From Mycobacterium barrassiae (GTDB taxonomy: Bacteria > Actinomycetota > Actinomycetes > Mycobacteriales > Mycobacteriaceae): a stretch of 64,000 bases of DNA. Positions within the stretch are counted from its first letter, which is position 1. Each line of letters begins with the position of its first letter. The translations under genes and the position numbers were made by a program. The notes below the pieces were generated by a model. The model searched no databases. It was given only the letters and a program-made list of their open reading frames with translations, and had not been told where the DNA came from. The stretch spans positions 1 to 64,000 of the forward strand of contig NZ_JACKUK010000034.1 in assembly GCF_025822765.1 (NCBI RefSeq). Direction: 5' to 3'. Shown piece by piece: positions 7,741-16,897 of the stretch.

Positions 7741-8193
7741 TCAGAAGTTCGGCGGATCGACCATCAGATGATCAGAGACGTTGCCGATCATCTGGATCTC
7801 GACCTTGCGCTCGGTGAAATGCCAGGTCAAGCCGTCGCGGCCGAACGCGTCGAAATACCGTCCGACCACGATCGGCTGGATCGGCACGGTTTCGGTGTCC
7901 TGCAGGACGCAGAAGGTGGACCGCGCGACCGCGGTACCGCCGCTGACCTCGACGATCGGGTTGAGCACGAGGTGACGTGTCCGCGGCGTGTTGCCGTGGT
8001 CGGGGAAGCGGCGGGTCGTGGCGGCGAACAGGTTGGCGATGTTCTCCGCACCGGAGACGCCCGCCGGGCCGGTGCCGCCGAACGTCGCCCGGGACAGCAG
8101 CGCACCGACGCCGTCGAAGTCACCCGCATCGATCAGCTCGGCATAGCGGTAGAGCAGCTCGATGATCTCCAGCTTGTCCTCGACGGTGCTCAT
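7741..8193 (-). CDS. SnoaL-like / NTF2-fold protein
   Basis: The 150-residue protein has the pattern of the NTF2-like SnoaL_4 family: an N-terminal helix ([21 protein letters not shown]), a central pocket and a C-terminal strand segment ([19 protein letters not shown]). Family members include small hydrolases, isomerases and dehydratases; the substrate cannot be told. Its ATG overlaps the tsaD stop by 4 bp (ATGA), so it is the last gene of the tsa operon and translationally coupled. It ends 42 bp before the CIRCE element of the next operon. Confidence 0.8.
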   Translation of the reverse strand: MSTVEDKLEIIELLYRYAELIDAGDFDGVGALLSRATFGGTGPAGVSGAENIANLFAATTRRFPDHGNTPRTRHLVLNPIVEVSGGTAVARSTFCVLQDTETVPIQPIVVGRYFDAFGRDGLTWHFTERKVEIQMIGNVSDHLMVDPPNF

Positions 8194-9215
8194 GCGACCT
8201 GGCCTTTCACCACCGGTAGGCCCGGGTCACTCGCCGCGTCCAGCGGCGATGGCGACGCGTCCGCCGCGATCAGGTGGGCGGCGAACGACGCGATCATCGC
8301 GCCGTTGTCGGTGCAGAGCCGGGGCCGCGGAATGCGCAGCGTCAGCCCCGCCTCGGCGCAGCGCTCCTCGGCGAGCTCACGCAGCCGCGAATTGGCCGCC
8401 ACCCCACCGGCGATCAACAGCGTCGACACTCCCAGCGCCTTGGCGGCGCGGACGGCCTTCATGGTCAGCACATCGGCGACGGCCTCCTGGAAGCCGGCGG
8501 CGACGTCGGCCTGCGACGCCTCCGGATGACTCTCGACGTAGCGCGCCACCGCTGTCTTGAGCCCGGAAAAGCTGAACGCGTACGGATCATCGCGGGGCCC
8601 GCTCATGCCGCGGGGGAAGACGATCGCGTCGCGGTCGCCGGTCCGGGCGAGATCGTCGAGCACCTTGCCCCCCGGATAGCCGAGGCCCAGCAGGCGCGCC
8701 ACCTTGTCGTAGGCCTCACCCGCGGCGTCGTCGACGGTGCTGCCGAGCTCGATGATCGGCTCGCCCAGCGAGCGCACGTGCAGCAGGTGGGTGTGTCCGC
8801 CGGACACCAGCAGCCCGACGCTTTCCGGCAGCGGACCGTGGTCGTAGACGTCGGCGGCCAGGTGTCCGCCGAGGTGGTTGACGGCGTAGAACGGCACCTG
8901 CCACGCCGCCGAATACGCCTTGGCGGCAGCCACTCCCACTAACAGGGCTCCGGCCAGGCCCGGGCCGATGGTCGCGGCGACGATGTCCGGCTTGTTCACG
9001 CCCGCCGTCTCGAGGGCGCGACGCATCGTCGGCCCTAGGGCCTCCAGGTGGGCGCGCGACGCGATCTCGGGGACCACCCCGCCGAATCGGGCATGCTCGT
9101 CGACGCTGGAGGCCACCTCGTCGGCGAGCAGCGTCACCGAGCCGTCTGCGCCCAGTTCGGCGATGCCCACGCCGGTTTCGTCGCAGGAGCTCTCAATGGC
9201 CAGGATGATTGTCAT
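8190..9215 (-). CDS. tsaD: tRNA N6-adenosine threonylcarbamoyltransferase TsaD
   Basis: The 341-residue ASKHA-fold protein transfers threonylcarbamoyl to A37 of ANN-decoding tRNAs to make t6A. The metal ligands H114 and H118 lie in NHLGGHLA, followed by the glycine motif SGGHTHLL and C-terminal [11 protein letters not shown]. Length is normal. It overlaps rimI by 4 bp (ATGA) and sits with tsaB and tsaE, its partners in the bacterial t6A complex. Older names are gcp and ygjD. Confidence 0.97.
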   Translation of the reverse strand: MTIILAIESSCDETGVGIAELGADGSVTLLADEVASSVDEHARFGGVVPEIASRAHLEALGPTMRRALETAGVNKPDIVAATIGPGLAGALLVGVAAAKAYSAAWQVPFYAVNHLGGHLAADVYDHGPLPESVGLLVSGGHTHLLHVRSLGEPIIELGSTVDDAAGEAYDKVARLLGLGYPGGKVLDDLARTGDRDAIVFPRGMSGPRDDPYAFSFSGLKTAVARYVESHPEASQADVAAGFQEAVADVLTMKAVRAAKALGVSTLLIAGGVAANSRLRELAEERCAEAGLTLRIPRPRLCTDNGAMIASFAAHLIAADASPSPLDAASDPGLPVVKGQVA

Positions 9216-9664
9216 GTCGGATCTCGACGCATCGTATAGGCGTCGGCGCCACTGGCGCGGTAATAGCGCCGACGCAGACCGACGTTGACGAATCCGAAGC
9301 TCTCGTAGAGTGCGATCGCGGGTGCGTTGTCGGTGCGTACCTCAAGGAAAACCACGCTGTCGGAAGCAATTTCGAGGAGTTCGTGCACCAGACGGCGGCC
9401 GATGCCCTGCCCCTGATATTCCGGATCGACGCCGATGGTGTGGATTTCGTATTCGTAGGGCCGGGTCCGGCCCAGCCGTGCGATCCCCGCGTAGCCGACG
9501 AGCTTGTCGTCGGCGCGCGCAGCGACATAGTGGATGTGCTTGGCCTTGAGTTCGGCCAGGAACGCCCGCTCCGGCCACGGATCATCGCCCTTGAACAGTT
9601 GGGCTTCCAGTTCGGCACATCGCGCGGCGTCAGACGGTTTCAGCTTCCCGTAGACGACGGTCAT
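9212..9664 (-). CDS. rimI: Ribosomal-protein-alanine N-acetyltransferase RimI (GNAT)
   Basis: The 150-residue GNAT acetyltransferase has the acetyl-CoA motif [15 protein letters not shown] (about residues 80-94) and the following [20 protein letters not shown], both typical of RimI. The enzyme acetylates the N-terminus of ribosomal protein S18 in E. coli and has broader N-terminal activity in mycobacteria. It is coupled by 4-bp overlaps to tsaB upstream and tsaD downstream. Confidence 0.93.
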   Translation of the reverse strand: MTVVYGKLKPSDAARCAELEAQLFKGDDPWPERAFLAELKAKHIHYVAARADDKLVGYAGIARLGRTRPYEYEIHTIGVDPEYQGQGIGRRLVHELLEIASDSVVFLEVRTDNAPAIALYESFGFVNVGLRRRYYRASGADAYTMRRDPT

Positions 9665-10263
9665 CGAGCGGCGGCCTCCCGTTCGGCCAGCGTCTTGGCG
9701 TCGGGACGGCGGAGGTAGAGCGGCACCAGCGGCGCAGGTGGCGAGGTCCAGTCGGCGACGGCACGAACCAGGCCCTCGGCGGTGGGATACAACGGCGGCC
9801 GCGCCAGCGCCTCGTCCGCGCCGGGGACGTCTGCGGGGGCGGCGACGCCCGGGCCCTCGATCCGCACACCGTCGCGGTAGCGCGCCCAGTACACCTCACG
9901 CCTGCGCGCATCGGTGACGGCTAGCAGGTTGCCACCGGCCATGATGCCGATGGCGTCCAGACTGCACACGCCGTACACCGGCAGACCCAGCGCATGGCCA
10001 TAGGCCGCCGCGGTGGCCATGCCGACGCGCAATCCGGTGAACGGCCCCGGTCCGCATCCGACGACGACCGCCGCCAGATCGTCCACCCCGACCTCGGCGT
10101 CGGCGAGTGCGGCGACCGCGTTGGGTGTCAGCTGCTCGGCGTGCGCACGGGCATCGAGCGTGACCCGTTCGGCCAGCACCTCGATCGTGTCGCCGTCCCG
10201 ACGGACCACACCGGCGGTGACCGCAGGCGTGGCGGTGTCGATCGCCAGGATCAGCCCGTTCAC
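9661..10263 (-). CDS. tsaB: TsaB, t6A complex scaffold
   Basis: The 200-residue protein starts at GTG 10263 (VNGLILAIDTATPAV). This start overlaps the tsaE stop as GTGA and follows GTGGAG; a start 6 codons earlier is possible but has no ribosome site. It has the N-terminal ASKHA fold (ILAIDTATP, GCGPGPFTGLRVG) and lacks TsaD's metal histidines. It dimerises with TsaD to activate threonylcarbamoyl transfer. Confidence 0.95.
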   Translation of the reverse strand: MNGLILAIDTATPAVTAGVVRRDGDTIEVLAERVTLDARAHAEQLTPNAVAALADAEVGVDDLAAVVVGCGPGPFTGLRVGMATAAAYGHALGLPVYGVCSLDAIGIMAGGNLLAVTDARRREVYWARYRDGVRIEGPGVAAPADVPGADEALARPPLYPTAEGLVRAVADWTSPPAPLVPLYLRRPDAKTLAEREAAAR

Positions 10264-10727
10264 GGTGTGCTCCACTGCCACATAGCGGTGCGCACCTCGC
10301 TGTCGATGCCGCGTTCGAGGCGGATGTCGAGATGGCTGTCGGACAGCCGCTCGGCCACTCCTTCACCCCACTCCACCACGACGACCGCGTCCTCGAGGTC
10401 GGTGTCGAGGTCCAGCGAGTCAAGTTCGGCGAGCAGGTCCACCGCGCTGTCGTCCAGAAGCCGGTAGAGGTCGACGTGGATCATGGCCGGGGCATCAGGT
10501 TTACGCGGCCGGTGGACGCGAGCCAACACGAACGTCGGCGAGGTGACCGGTCCCTCGACATCCATGGCCTGCGCGATCCCCTTGGCCAACACGGTTTTTC
10601 CGGCGCCGAGTGGACCCGCCAGCACGACAACGTCGCCTGCGCGCAGCTGGCTGCCCAACCGCTCACCCAGCGCGATGGTGTCGGCGGCGGTCGGCAGCTC
10701 CGCGGCACCTGCGGCGCGCTCAGCCAT
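10260..10727 (-). CDS. tsaE: TsaE, ATPase of the t6A complex
   Basis: The 155-residue P-loop protein has Walker A GPLGAGKTVLAKG, switch TSPTFVLA and the IHVDLYRL segment typical of TsaE/YjeE. Start ATG 10727 (MAERAAG) overlaps the preceding hydrolase gene by 8 bp; a start 8 codons upstream would overlap by 32 bp. TsaE binds the TsaB-TsaD dimer and drives catalytic turnover with ATP. Confidence 0.95.
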   Translation of the reverse strand: MAERAAGAAELPTAADTIALGERLGSQLRAGDVVVLAGPLGAGKTVLAKGIAQAMDVEGPVTSPTFVLARVHRPRKPDAPAMIHVDLYRLLDDSAVDLLAELDSLDLDTDLEDAVVVVEWGEGVAERLSDSHLDIRLERGIDSEVRTAMWQWSTP

Positions 10728-11811
10728 GGTCCCGAATCCGTTCCCGGACACGGCGGGTCAGCGCGACGAGCTTGGAGGGAGTGGCGCGCTCGACCAACCG
10801 AACCAGCGCATCGTCGATGATCTCCGGCTGCTCAAGCTCCACGAGATGTCCTGCGCCCTCGACGATCACGAGTTCGGACTTCGGCAGGGCGTCGGCCATG
10901 TCCTGCGAATACTCCATCGGGGTGAGCAGATCCTCGTCACCGCACGCGATCAGCGTCGGCACTTTCGCCAGGGTGCTCAGCCCTTCGGTCTCGTCGTGAA
11001 CTTCGAGCGCGTGCAGGAATTCGACCAGTGTCTCGATCGGGGTGTCGTGCATCATCTTCTCGGAGAATTCGACGACGCTCGGGCTGATCTTCTCGTCGCC
11101 GTAGGAGGCCGCACGCAGGATGGGCGCAATCACCGATTTGGCGGCACCGCGGGTGCGATGCACAGTCTTCGGTGCGTAGCGGACGGCGAAGCGGACCGCC
11201 TCCAGCGCGGGGTTCTTCAGGATCTCCCCCAGCGGGGAGCGTGAAACCCCTTCCGCCGCAGACGCAATCAGCGCTGCACCCACGACGCGGGTCGGATAAC
11301 GCTGGGGATACTGCCGCGCGTGCGACAACACCGTCATGCCGCCCATCGAATGGCCCACCAGCACGACCGGCCCGCGCGGTGCCATCACCGCCAGGACGGT
11401 CTCCAGGTCCCTGCCCAGTTGCTCGACCGTGTAGGTGTCCGGTGGCGCCTGACCGGACTGCCCGTGCCCACGCTGGTCGTAGAACACCATCCGCACCTGC
11501 GAGCCCCACTCCTCGGTCAGGCGGGCACGCTGGAAATGGAAAGCGCCCATGCGGAGACAGAAGCCGTGCGCGAAGACGACCGTCAGCCGGGCATCCTTGT
11601 CGCCCACCTCGCGAACGGCGAGGTCGACACCGTCCGGGGTGGTGATGACGACGCTGCGGTCGGCGTCGAGAAGGCCGAAATCCTCGTATTCGTAAGGGTC
11701 GTCGCTACTGACGCGGCGCCGCAGCGACCTGGCGACCGACACCGCGGTCGCGGTGCCGACAGCGGTCACACCCGCCGCGCCCGCCAGCCAACGAGCCCCT
11801 TGATCGCTCAA
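10720..11811 (-). CDS. Alpha/beta hydrolase
   Basis: The 363-residue protein has a hydrophobic N-terminus (residues 8-28) that may be a membrane anchor or signal. It shows [18 protein letters not shown] (oxyanion HG), DQRGHGQSG and the nucleophile elbow VGHSMGGMT, with an acid and His near the C-terminus ([16 protein letters not shown]). Lipase or esterase activity is likely and the substrate unknown. The TTG start overlaps the alr stop as TTGA, so translation is coupled to alr. The gene bridges alr and tsaE in the operon. Confidence 0.9.
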   Translation of the reverse strand: MSDQGARWLAGAAGVTAVGTATAVSVARSLRRRVSSDDPYEYEDFGLLDADRSVVITTPDGVDLAVREVGDKDARLTVVFAHGFCLRMGAFHFQRARLTEEWGSQVRMVFYDQRGHGQSGQAPPDTYTVEQLGRDLETVLAVMAPRGPVVLVGHSMGGMTVLSHARQYPQRYPTRVVGAALIASAAEGVSRSPLGEILKNPALEAVRFAVRYAPKTVHRTRGAAKSVIAPILRAASYGDEKISPSVVEFSEKMMHDTPIETLVEFLHALEVHDETEGLSTLAKVPTLIACGDEDLLTPMEYSQDMADALPKSELVIVEGAGHLVELEQPEIIDDALVRLVERATPSKLVALTRRVRERIRDHG

Positions 11812-12986
11812 CGCTGCGACCCGCGGTAGGTCCGGACGACGCGACCGCGTGGACTCGTGACGACCTCATAGTTGATGGTGCCCAGCAGCTCCGCCCAGTC
11901 CTGCGCGGTGGACTCACCTCGGCTGCCCGGCCCGAACAGGATCGCCTCGTCGCCCTCGGAGACATCACCGTCAGTGCCGACGTCGACCACGAGCTGGTCC
12001 ATGCAGACGCGTCCGGCGATGCGTCGCAGCCTGCCGTTGATCAACACGTCGATGCGGCCGCTGAGGTTGCGGAAGACACCGTCGGCGTAGCCGATGGGAA
12101 GCAGCGCCAGGGTAGTGGCGCGCTCGGCGATCCAGGTGTGCCCATAGGACACGCCGTCGCCCGCCTGCACCGGCCGCACCAGCGCCACAGGGCATTTCAG
12201 CGTCATCGCCGGCTTCAACCCCATATCGCCGCGCTCAGGGATCGGCGTCTGCCCGTATACCGCGATGCCTGGCCGGACCATGTCGAACACCAGATCAGGG
12301 CGAGTCAACACCGACGGCGAGTTCGACAGGTGCACCACTTCGAAGTGCACACCCGCATCGCGCGCCTGGCCGACCATCTCCTTCAGCCGTTGCGCCTGAA
12401 CGTCATTGAACGGATTGTCGGGGTCGTCGCCGTGCACCAGATGCGACATGAGGCCACGCACCGTGAACGCGTCGTCGGCGAGAGCGCGCTTCAGCGCCGT
12501 CAGCATCTCGAGATACTCGGCGGGGCTTGCGCCGTTGCGACTCAGCCCGGTGTCGACCTTGACGGTGACGTTCGCGGTGCTGCCCGTGCGTTCGACGGCG
12601 TCGCGGAGTTCGCCGATCTGACCCAGCGATGACACGGCGATCTGCACGTCGGCGTCGAGCGCGGGCGCGAAGTCCGTCCCCGGTGGATGCAGCCAAGCGA
12701 GCACCGGGGCGGTGATGCCGTCACGGCGCAGCGCGAGCGCCTCGTCGATGGTGGCGACACCCAGCTCCGCCGCACCCGCGGCCAGCGCGGCGCGACCCGT
12801 CTGGGTGGCTCCGTGGCCGTAGCCGTCGGCCTTGACAACGGCCATCACCTGAGCCGGACCCGCATGATCGCGCAGCAGCGCCACGTTGTGCGCCACGGCG
12901 TCGAGGTCGATGACCGCCTCGGGGGTCGCGGACGGCGGCACTGCCGTTGCCGGCGTCGTCGTCGCTCTGGTCGGTTGCATGGTCAT
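11808..12986 (-). CDS. alr: Alanine racemase
   Basis: The 392-residue PLP enzyme interconverts L- and D-alanine for peptidoglycan and is the target of D-cycloserine. Lys52 in [13 protein letters not shown] is the PLP Schiff-base lysine. The catalytic-Tyr region YGHTW and C-terminal [11 protein letters not shown] are present. Start ATG 12986 ([11 protein letters not shown]) is preferred; an upstream in-frame start at 13043 would add 19 residues. The gene lies 148 bp downstream of gadB and heads a tightly overlapping run to tsaD. Confidence 0.97.
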   Translation of the reverse strand: MTMQPTRATTTPATAVPPSATPEAVIDLDAVAHNVALLRDHAGPAQVMAVVKADGYGHGATQTGRAALAAGAAELGVATIDEALALRRDGITAPVLAWLHPPGTDFAPALDADVQIAVSSLGQIGELRDAVERTGSTANVTVKVDTGLSRNGASPAEYLEMLTALKRALADDAFTVRGLMSHLVHGDDPDNPFNDVQAQRLKEMVGQARDAGVHFEVVHLSNSPSVLTRPDLVFDMVRPGIAVYGQTPIPERGDMGLKPAMTLKCPVALVRPVQAGDGVSYGHTWIAERATTLALLPIGYADGVFRNLSGRIDVLINGRLRRIAGRVCMDQLVVDVGTDGDVSEGDEAILFGPGSRGESTAQDWAELLGTINYEVVTSPRGRVVRTYRGSQR

Positions 12987-13134
12987 GTCACCAGAGCCGA
13001 TTCTCCCAGACCGGGAGCATGTGTCGCCGACGGCAACAGCCAACAGCGCGCTTCGAGCACCGCCTACACCGGCTGACCTAGGGTTTCATCCGCTTCTCGA
13101 GGCGGGTGTTTCCGGCCACAGTCACCGGTCCTGG

Positions 13135-14517
13135 TCAGTGAGCGAACGGCTCCAGTTCGTTGAAGTGTCCTTGCGGCTTCAGCGCGTCGAGGTGGGACAG
13201 CACGGTGACGGTGTCGTCATACAGGGCTCTGGCCAGGTCGGCCGAGAACCCCTCGCGGACCACGATCCGCAGCATGGTGATGTCCTCGGCACCCTCGGGC
13301 ATGGTGTACGCGGGCACCTGCCAGCCGTACGAGCGCAGCGCGTGGGACACGTCGAACTCGGTGTAGCCGAAGTCGCCCTTCAGCCGGAAGCTGACGACCG
13401 GGATGGCCGAGCCGTCCGCGACCACGTCGAAGTGTTCGCTTTCCCGTAACTGGTCGCCGAGCCAGCGCGCCGTTGACGACAGACAATGCATCACCTTGCC
13501 GTAGCCGCCGCGGCCGAGCCGCAGGAAGTTGTAGTACTGGCCGACCACTTGGTTGCCCGGCCGGGAGAAGTTCAGCGTGAAGGTCGGCATGTCGCCGCCG
13601 AGGTAGTTGACGTGGAAGACGAGATCCTCGGGTAGATACTCCTTGCTGCGCCAGACCACGAATCCGACGCCGGGGTAGGTGAGCCCGTACTTGTGGCCGC
13701 TGACGTTGATCGAGACCACGCGGGGAAGGCGGAAGTCCCACACCAGGTCGGGGTGCAGGAACGGGACCACGAAGCCGCCACTGGCCGCGTCGACGTGGAC
13801 CGGGACGTCCACTCCCCCGTCCGCCGCTACCTTGTCGAGTGCCGCGCAGATCTCGCCGATCGGTTCGAGTTCCCCGGTGTACGTGGTGCCCAGGATCGCC
13901 ACCACGCCGATGGTGTCCTCGTCGATGTTCTCCACCACCTGTTCGGGGGTGATGACGTACCGGTCCTCGGCCATCGGAAGGTAGCGCGGTTCGACGTCGA
14001 AGTAGCGGCAGAACTTCTCCCACACCACCTGAACGTTGGCGCCCATCACCAGGTTTGGGGTCCGGTTCTTCCAGTCTTTTCCGACCTTTTCACGCCACCG
14101 CCACTTCATCGCGAGGCCGGCGAGCATCACGGCCTCGCTGGAGCCGATGGTGGAGACGCCGACCGCGCTGGACGGGTCGTCGTCGCGCAGATCCTCGGCG
14201 TGGAACAGGTCGGCCACCATGCATACGCAACGCTGCTCGATCGCTGCGGTCGCCGGGTATTCGTCCTTGTCGATCATGTTCTTGTCGAACGTCTCGGCCA
14301 TCAGCCGCTCGGCTTGGGGATCCATCCAGGTGGTCACGAACGTCGCCAGGTTGAGCCGCGAGCTGCCGTCGAGCATCAACTCGTCGTGGATGAACCGGTA
14401 CGCGGCGTCGGGATCCATCGCATCGTCCGGCAATCGCAGCGACGGGACGGGCGCCATTTCGAACCGGCACGTGTATGCCGGCTCGACGTGTTGTGCCTGA
14501 GTGTGCTTGCGCTTCAC
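13135..14517 (-). CDS. gadB: Glutamate decarboxylase
   Basis: The 460-residue PLP-dependent group II decarboxylase converts glutamate to GABA and consumes a proton. Motifs are HVDAASGGFVVPF and the PLP lysine in INVSGHKYGL. Length matches GadA/B (about 466). The GTG start follows GGAAGGA and lies 12 bp after the nnr stop, so the two genes are co-transcribed. This arrangement, with nnr upstream and alr downstream, matches M. tuberculosis Rv3432c. Confidence 0.96.
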   Translation of the reverse strand: MKRKHTQAQHVEPAYTCRFEMAPVPSLRLPDDAMDPDAAYRFIHDELMLDGSSRLNLATFVTTWMDPQAERLMAETFDKNMIDKDEYPATAAIEQRCVCMVADLFHAEDLRDDDPSSAVGVSTIGSSEAVMLAGLAMKWRWREKVGKDWKNRTPNLVMGANVQVVWEKFCRYFDVEPRYLPMAEDRYVITPEQVVENIDEDTIGVVAILGTTYTGELEPIGEICAALDKVAADGGVDVPVHVDAASGGFVVPFLHPDLVWDFRLPRVVSINVSGHKYGLTYPGVGFVVWRSKEYLPEDLVFHVNYLGGDMPTFTLNFSRPGNQVVGQYYNFLRLGRGGYGKVMHCLSSTARWLGDQLRESEHFDVVADGSAIPVVSFRLKGDFGYTEFDVSHALRSYGWQVPAYTMPEGAEDITMLRIVVREGFSADLARALYDDTVTVLSHLDALKPQGHFNELEPFAH

Positions 14518-14529
14518 GGCAAGTCCTTC

Positions 14530-15951
14530 CTATAGAGAGGCGATGGCGGATCGAACATGGGCGAGGATGCGTGATGCCGACGTCGGCACGGGGCGCGGCC
14601 CGGGATCGGCCGCAGACAGGTTGGCGGCCCGCGCGTGGACGTAGGCGGCCGCGGCGGCGGCCTTGCCGGGCGGTAATCCGGCCGCGAGCAGCGCACCGAC
14701 GATCCCGGACAGCACGTCACCGGAACCGGCTGTGGCGGCCCACGATTGGCCTGCGGAGTTGAGGTATACCGGCCCCCCGGGCTCCGCGATGACGGTGATG
14801 TTGCCCTTCAGCAACACGGTGACGCCGAGGTGGTCGGCGAGCTTGCGGGTTGTTCCGACGCGGTCGTCACCGGGTGGCGAGCCGGCCAACCGTGCGAATT
14901 CCCCTGCGTGAGGGGTCAACACCGTCGGCGCGGCGCGATTGGCGACGAGGTCGCGATGGGCGGCGAGGATGGTCAGCGCATCGGCGTCCACGATCACCGG
15001 CAGGTCCGTCCCGAGTGCGAACCACAGTGCGGATGCTCCCGCTTCGTCGATTCCCAGCCCCGGGCCGACCGCCCATGCCTGCACACGTCCCGCCGCGGAA
15101 ACGGTCGGCGTGGCGATGACCTCCGGCCACTGTGAAAGAACCTGCTGCGCGGCACTTCCCGCGTAGCGCACCATGCCCGAAGTGGCAGCGACCGCCGCAC
15201 CCGTACACAGCACCGCTGCACCCGGGTAGGTCGCCGATCCGGCCAGGATGCCCGTCACGCCCTGGGTGTACTTGTCGTCCTTAGGGCCGGGAACCGGCCA
15301 CAGGGCGGCGACGTCGGCGGCCTCGAGCTCGAACACGTCGGACTGCGGCAGGTCCAGGCCGATGTCGACCAGCTCCACGCGTCCGCAATCGCCCAGTGCG
15401 TGAGCCGGTTTGAGGCCGCCGAAGGTGACAGTGAGCGCAGCGTGCACGTGCGGACCGTCGGTGGCGCCGGTGTGTACGTCGATGCCGCTGGGGATATCGA
15501 CGGCGACCACGGGGATGCCGTCAGCGTCGACGGTGCCGAAGACCTCGGCAGCGTTCGGCCGCAGCGGTCCGGAGCCGGAAATTCCCACCACCCCGTCGAT
15601 CACCAGATCGGTTGAGGCCGGGATGCTTTCGACGACCCGTCCGCCCGACGCGGTGAACGCGGCCAACCCCTTCGCGTGTGCGCGTTCCGGATTCAGCAGT
15701 ACCGCGGCGGCAGTCGTTCCGCGGCGGCGCAGGAAGGTGGCCGCCCACAGCGCATCGCCGCCGTTGTCGCCGGAGCCGACGACCGCGCAGATCCGCCGGC
15801 CGGACACCCCGCCGGTGCGCATGGTGAGTTCACGGGCTATCGCGTTGGCCAGGCCGTGGGCGGCGCGGCGCATCAAGGCACCGTCGGGGAGGCTCGCCAA
15901 CAGCGGCGCTTCTGCCTCGCGGATTTGGTCGGCGGTGTAGTAGTGCCGCAT
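14530..15951 (-). CDS. nnr: Bifunctional NAD(P)H-hydrate repair enzyme (epimerase + ADP-dependent dehydratase)
   Basis: The 473-residue fusion has two parts. The N-terminal about 210 residues are the YjeF_N epimerase (NnrE; CAVVGSGDNGGDALW). The rest is the ribokinase-like dehydratase NnrD with DADAL, LTPHAGEFARL, LLKGN and the ATP-site NSAGQSWAATAGSGDVLSG. Together they repair hydrated NADH and NADPH. Fusion is the usual bacterial form. It is followed 12 bp later by gadB. Confidence 0.95.
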   Translation of the reverse strand: MRHYYTADQIREAEAPLLASLPDGALMRRAAHGLANAIARELTMRTGGVSGRRICAVVGSGDNGGDALWAATFLRRRGTTAAAVLLNPERAHAKGLAAFTASGGRVVESIPASTDLVIDGVVGISGSGPLRPNAAEVFGTVDADGIPVVAVDIPSGIDVHTGATDGPHVHAALTVTFGGLKPAHALGDCGRVELVDIGLDLPQSDVFELEAADVAALWPVPGPKDDKYTQGVTGILAGSATYPGAAVLCTGAAVAATSGMVRYAGSAAQQVLSQWPEVIATPTVSAAGRVQAWAVGPGLGIDEAGASALWFALGTDLPVIVDADALTILAAHRDLVANRAAPTVLTPHAGEFARLAGSPPGDDRVGTTRKLADHLGVTVLLKGNITVIAEPGGPVYLNSAGQSWAATAGSGDVLSGIVGALLAAGLPPGKAAAAAAYVHARAANLSAADPGPRPVPTSASRILAHVRSAIASL

Positions 15952-15997
15952 CGCTCCCTACGTTACGTGTCGAACCGGCCCATCGGACGCGGTTTCA

Positions 15998-16897
15998 TCA
16001 TCCGCGAGCCTGGCCGTCGACCCGATCCCAGAATGCCGCGGTTGTCGCGGCGATCCTTTCAGGAAACTCGCCGTTGATCGCATGCGACGCGTCGGGCCAC
16101 AACTCGACTTGGCCCCTCGGCAGCAGCCCCCGTGCAGTCCCAGCGGCCCGCTCGGCGTCATGGAACACGCTACGGCCTGCGATCAGGGCAAGGACCGGGA
16201 TGTCGAGCTCCCGCAATTGGTCGGCGGTGAAACGCGTAGGCGGAGGCTGCCGCAAGGCGAAGTCCTTGGTGCCCGCGGCGATAAGCGCCGCCACCGGGAC
16301 GGAATCGTCGACGTCGGCACCCCCGGTGATCCATTTCAGCACCCGGCGACGCACCGATTCCGGAACCCCGGGAAGGCCCATCGGCAGCACCATCAGAATG
16401 GCCCGGAGCGGAATCGCCGCGAACGTCATCACCGGATCGAGCAATGTCAGCGACGCGACCGACCCGGGTCTGCGGACGGCGTAATTGGTGGCCGACCATC
16501 CGCCGAAGGACACCCCCATGAGATGCGGCGATGACAGCCCCAGCCCGGTGAGCATCTGGTCGAACCACTGTGCCTGGTCCTCGGCGTCCCTGAGCGGACG
16601 CTTCTGCACCGACAACCCCGGCTCGCCCAGCAAGTCGACTGAGAACACCGTGCGATGGGCGAGCAGGCCGGGAAGGTTGGTGCCCCACATCGGTGTCGAC
16701 GCGTTGCGGCCGGGCAGTAACACGACCGGACGCCCGTCGGGGCCCGGGAAGCGATACACCCGCACAGTGCCGAAATCCGTTGGAATGTCGAATGACTCGT
16801 CGTAGGGCGGCAGCTCGGCCAGACAGGCGTCATACGTGGCGACGAAGTGCGCACGGGCAGCCTCGCTCCGGAAGTGTCCAACCCCGGAGCCCGGCAC
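15998..16897 (-). CDS. Alpha/beta hydrolase
   Basis: The 299-residue alpha/beta hydrolase has LLPGRNASTPMW (oxyanion region), the nucleophile elbow GVSFGGWSA and a C-terminal DASHAINGEFPE with the catalytic His. There is no signal peptide. The GTG start overlaps the glmS stop as TAGTG, so translation is coupled to glmS. Substrate is unknown; carboxylesterase or a related activity is a reasonable general call. Confidence 0.88.
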   Translation of the reverse strand: MPGSGVGHFRSEAARAHFVATYDACLAELPPYDESFDIPTDFGTVRVYRFPGPDGRPVVLLPGRNASTPMWGTNLPGLLAHRTVFSVDLLGEPGLSVQKRPLRDAEDQAQWFDQMLTGLGLSSPHLMGVSFGGWSATNYAVRRPGSVASLTLLDPVMTFAAIPLRAILMVLPMGLPGVPESVRRRVLKWITGGADVDDSVPVAALIAAGTKDFALRQPPPTRFTADQLRELDIPVLALIAGRSVFHDAERAAGTARGLLPRGQVELWPDASHAINGEFPERIAATTAAFWDRVDGQARG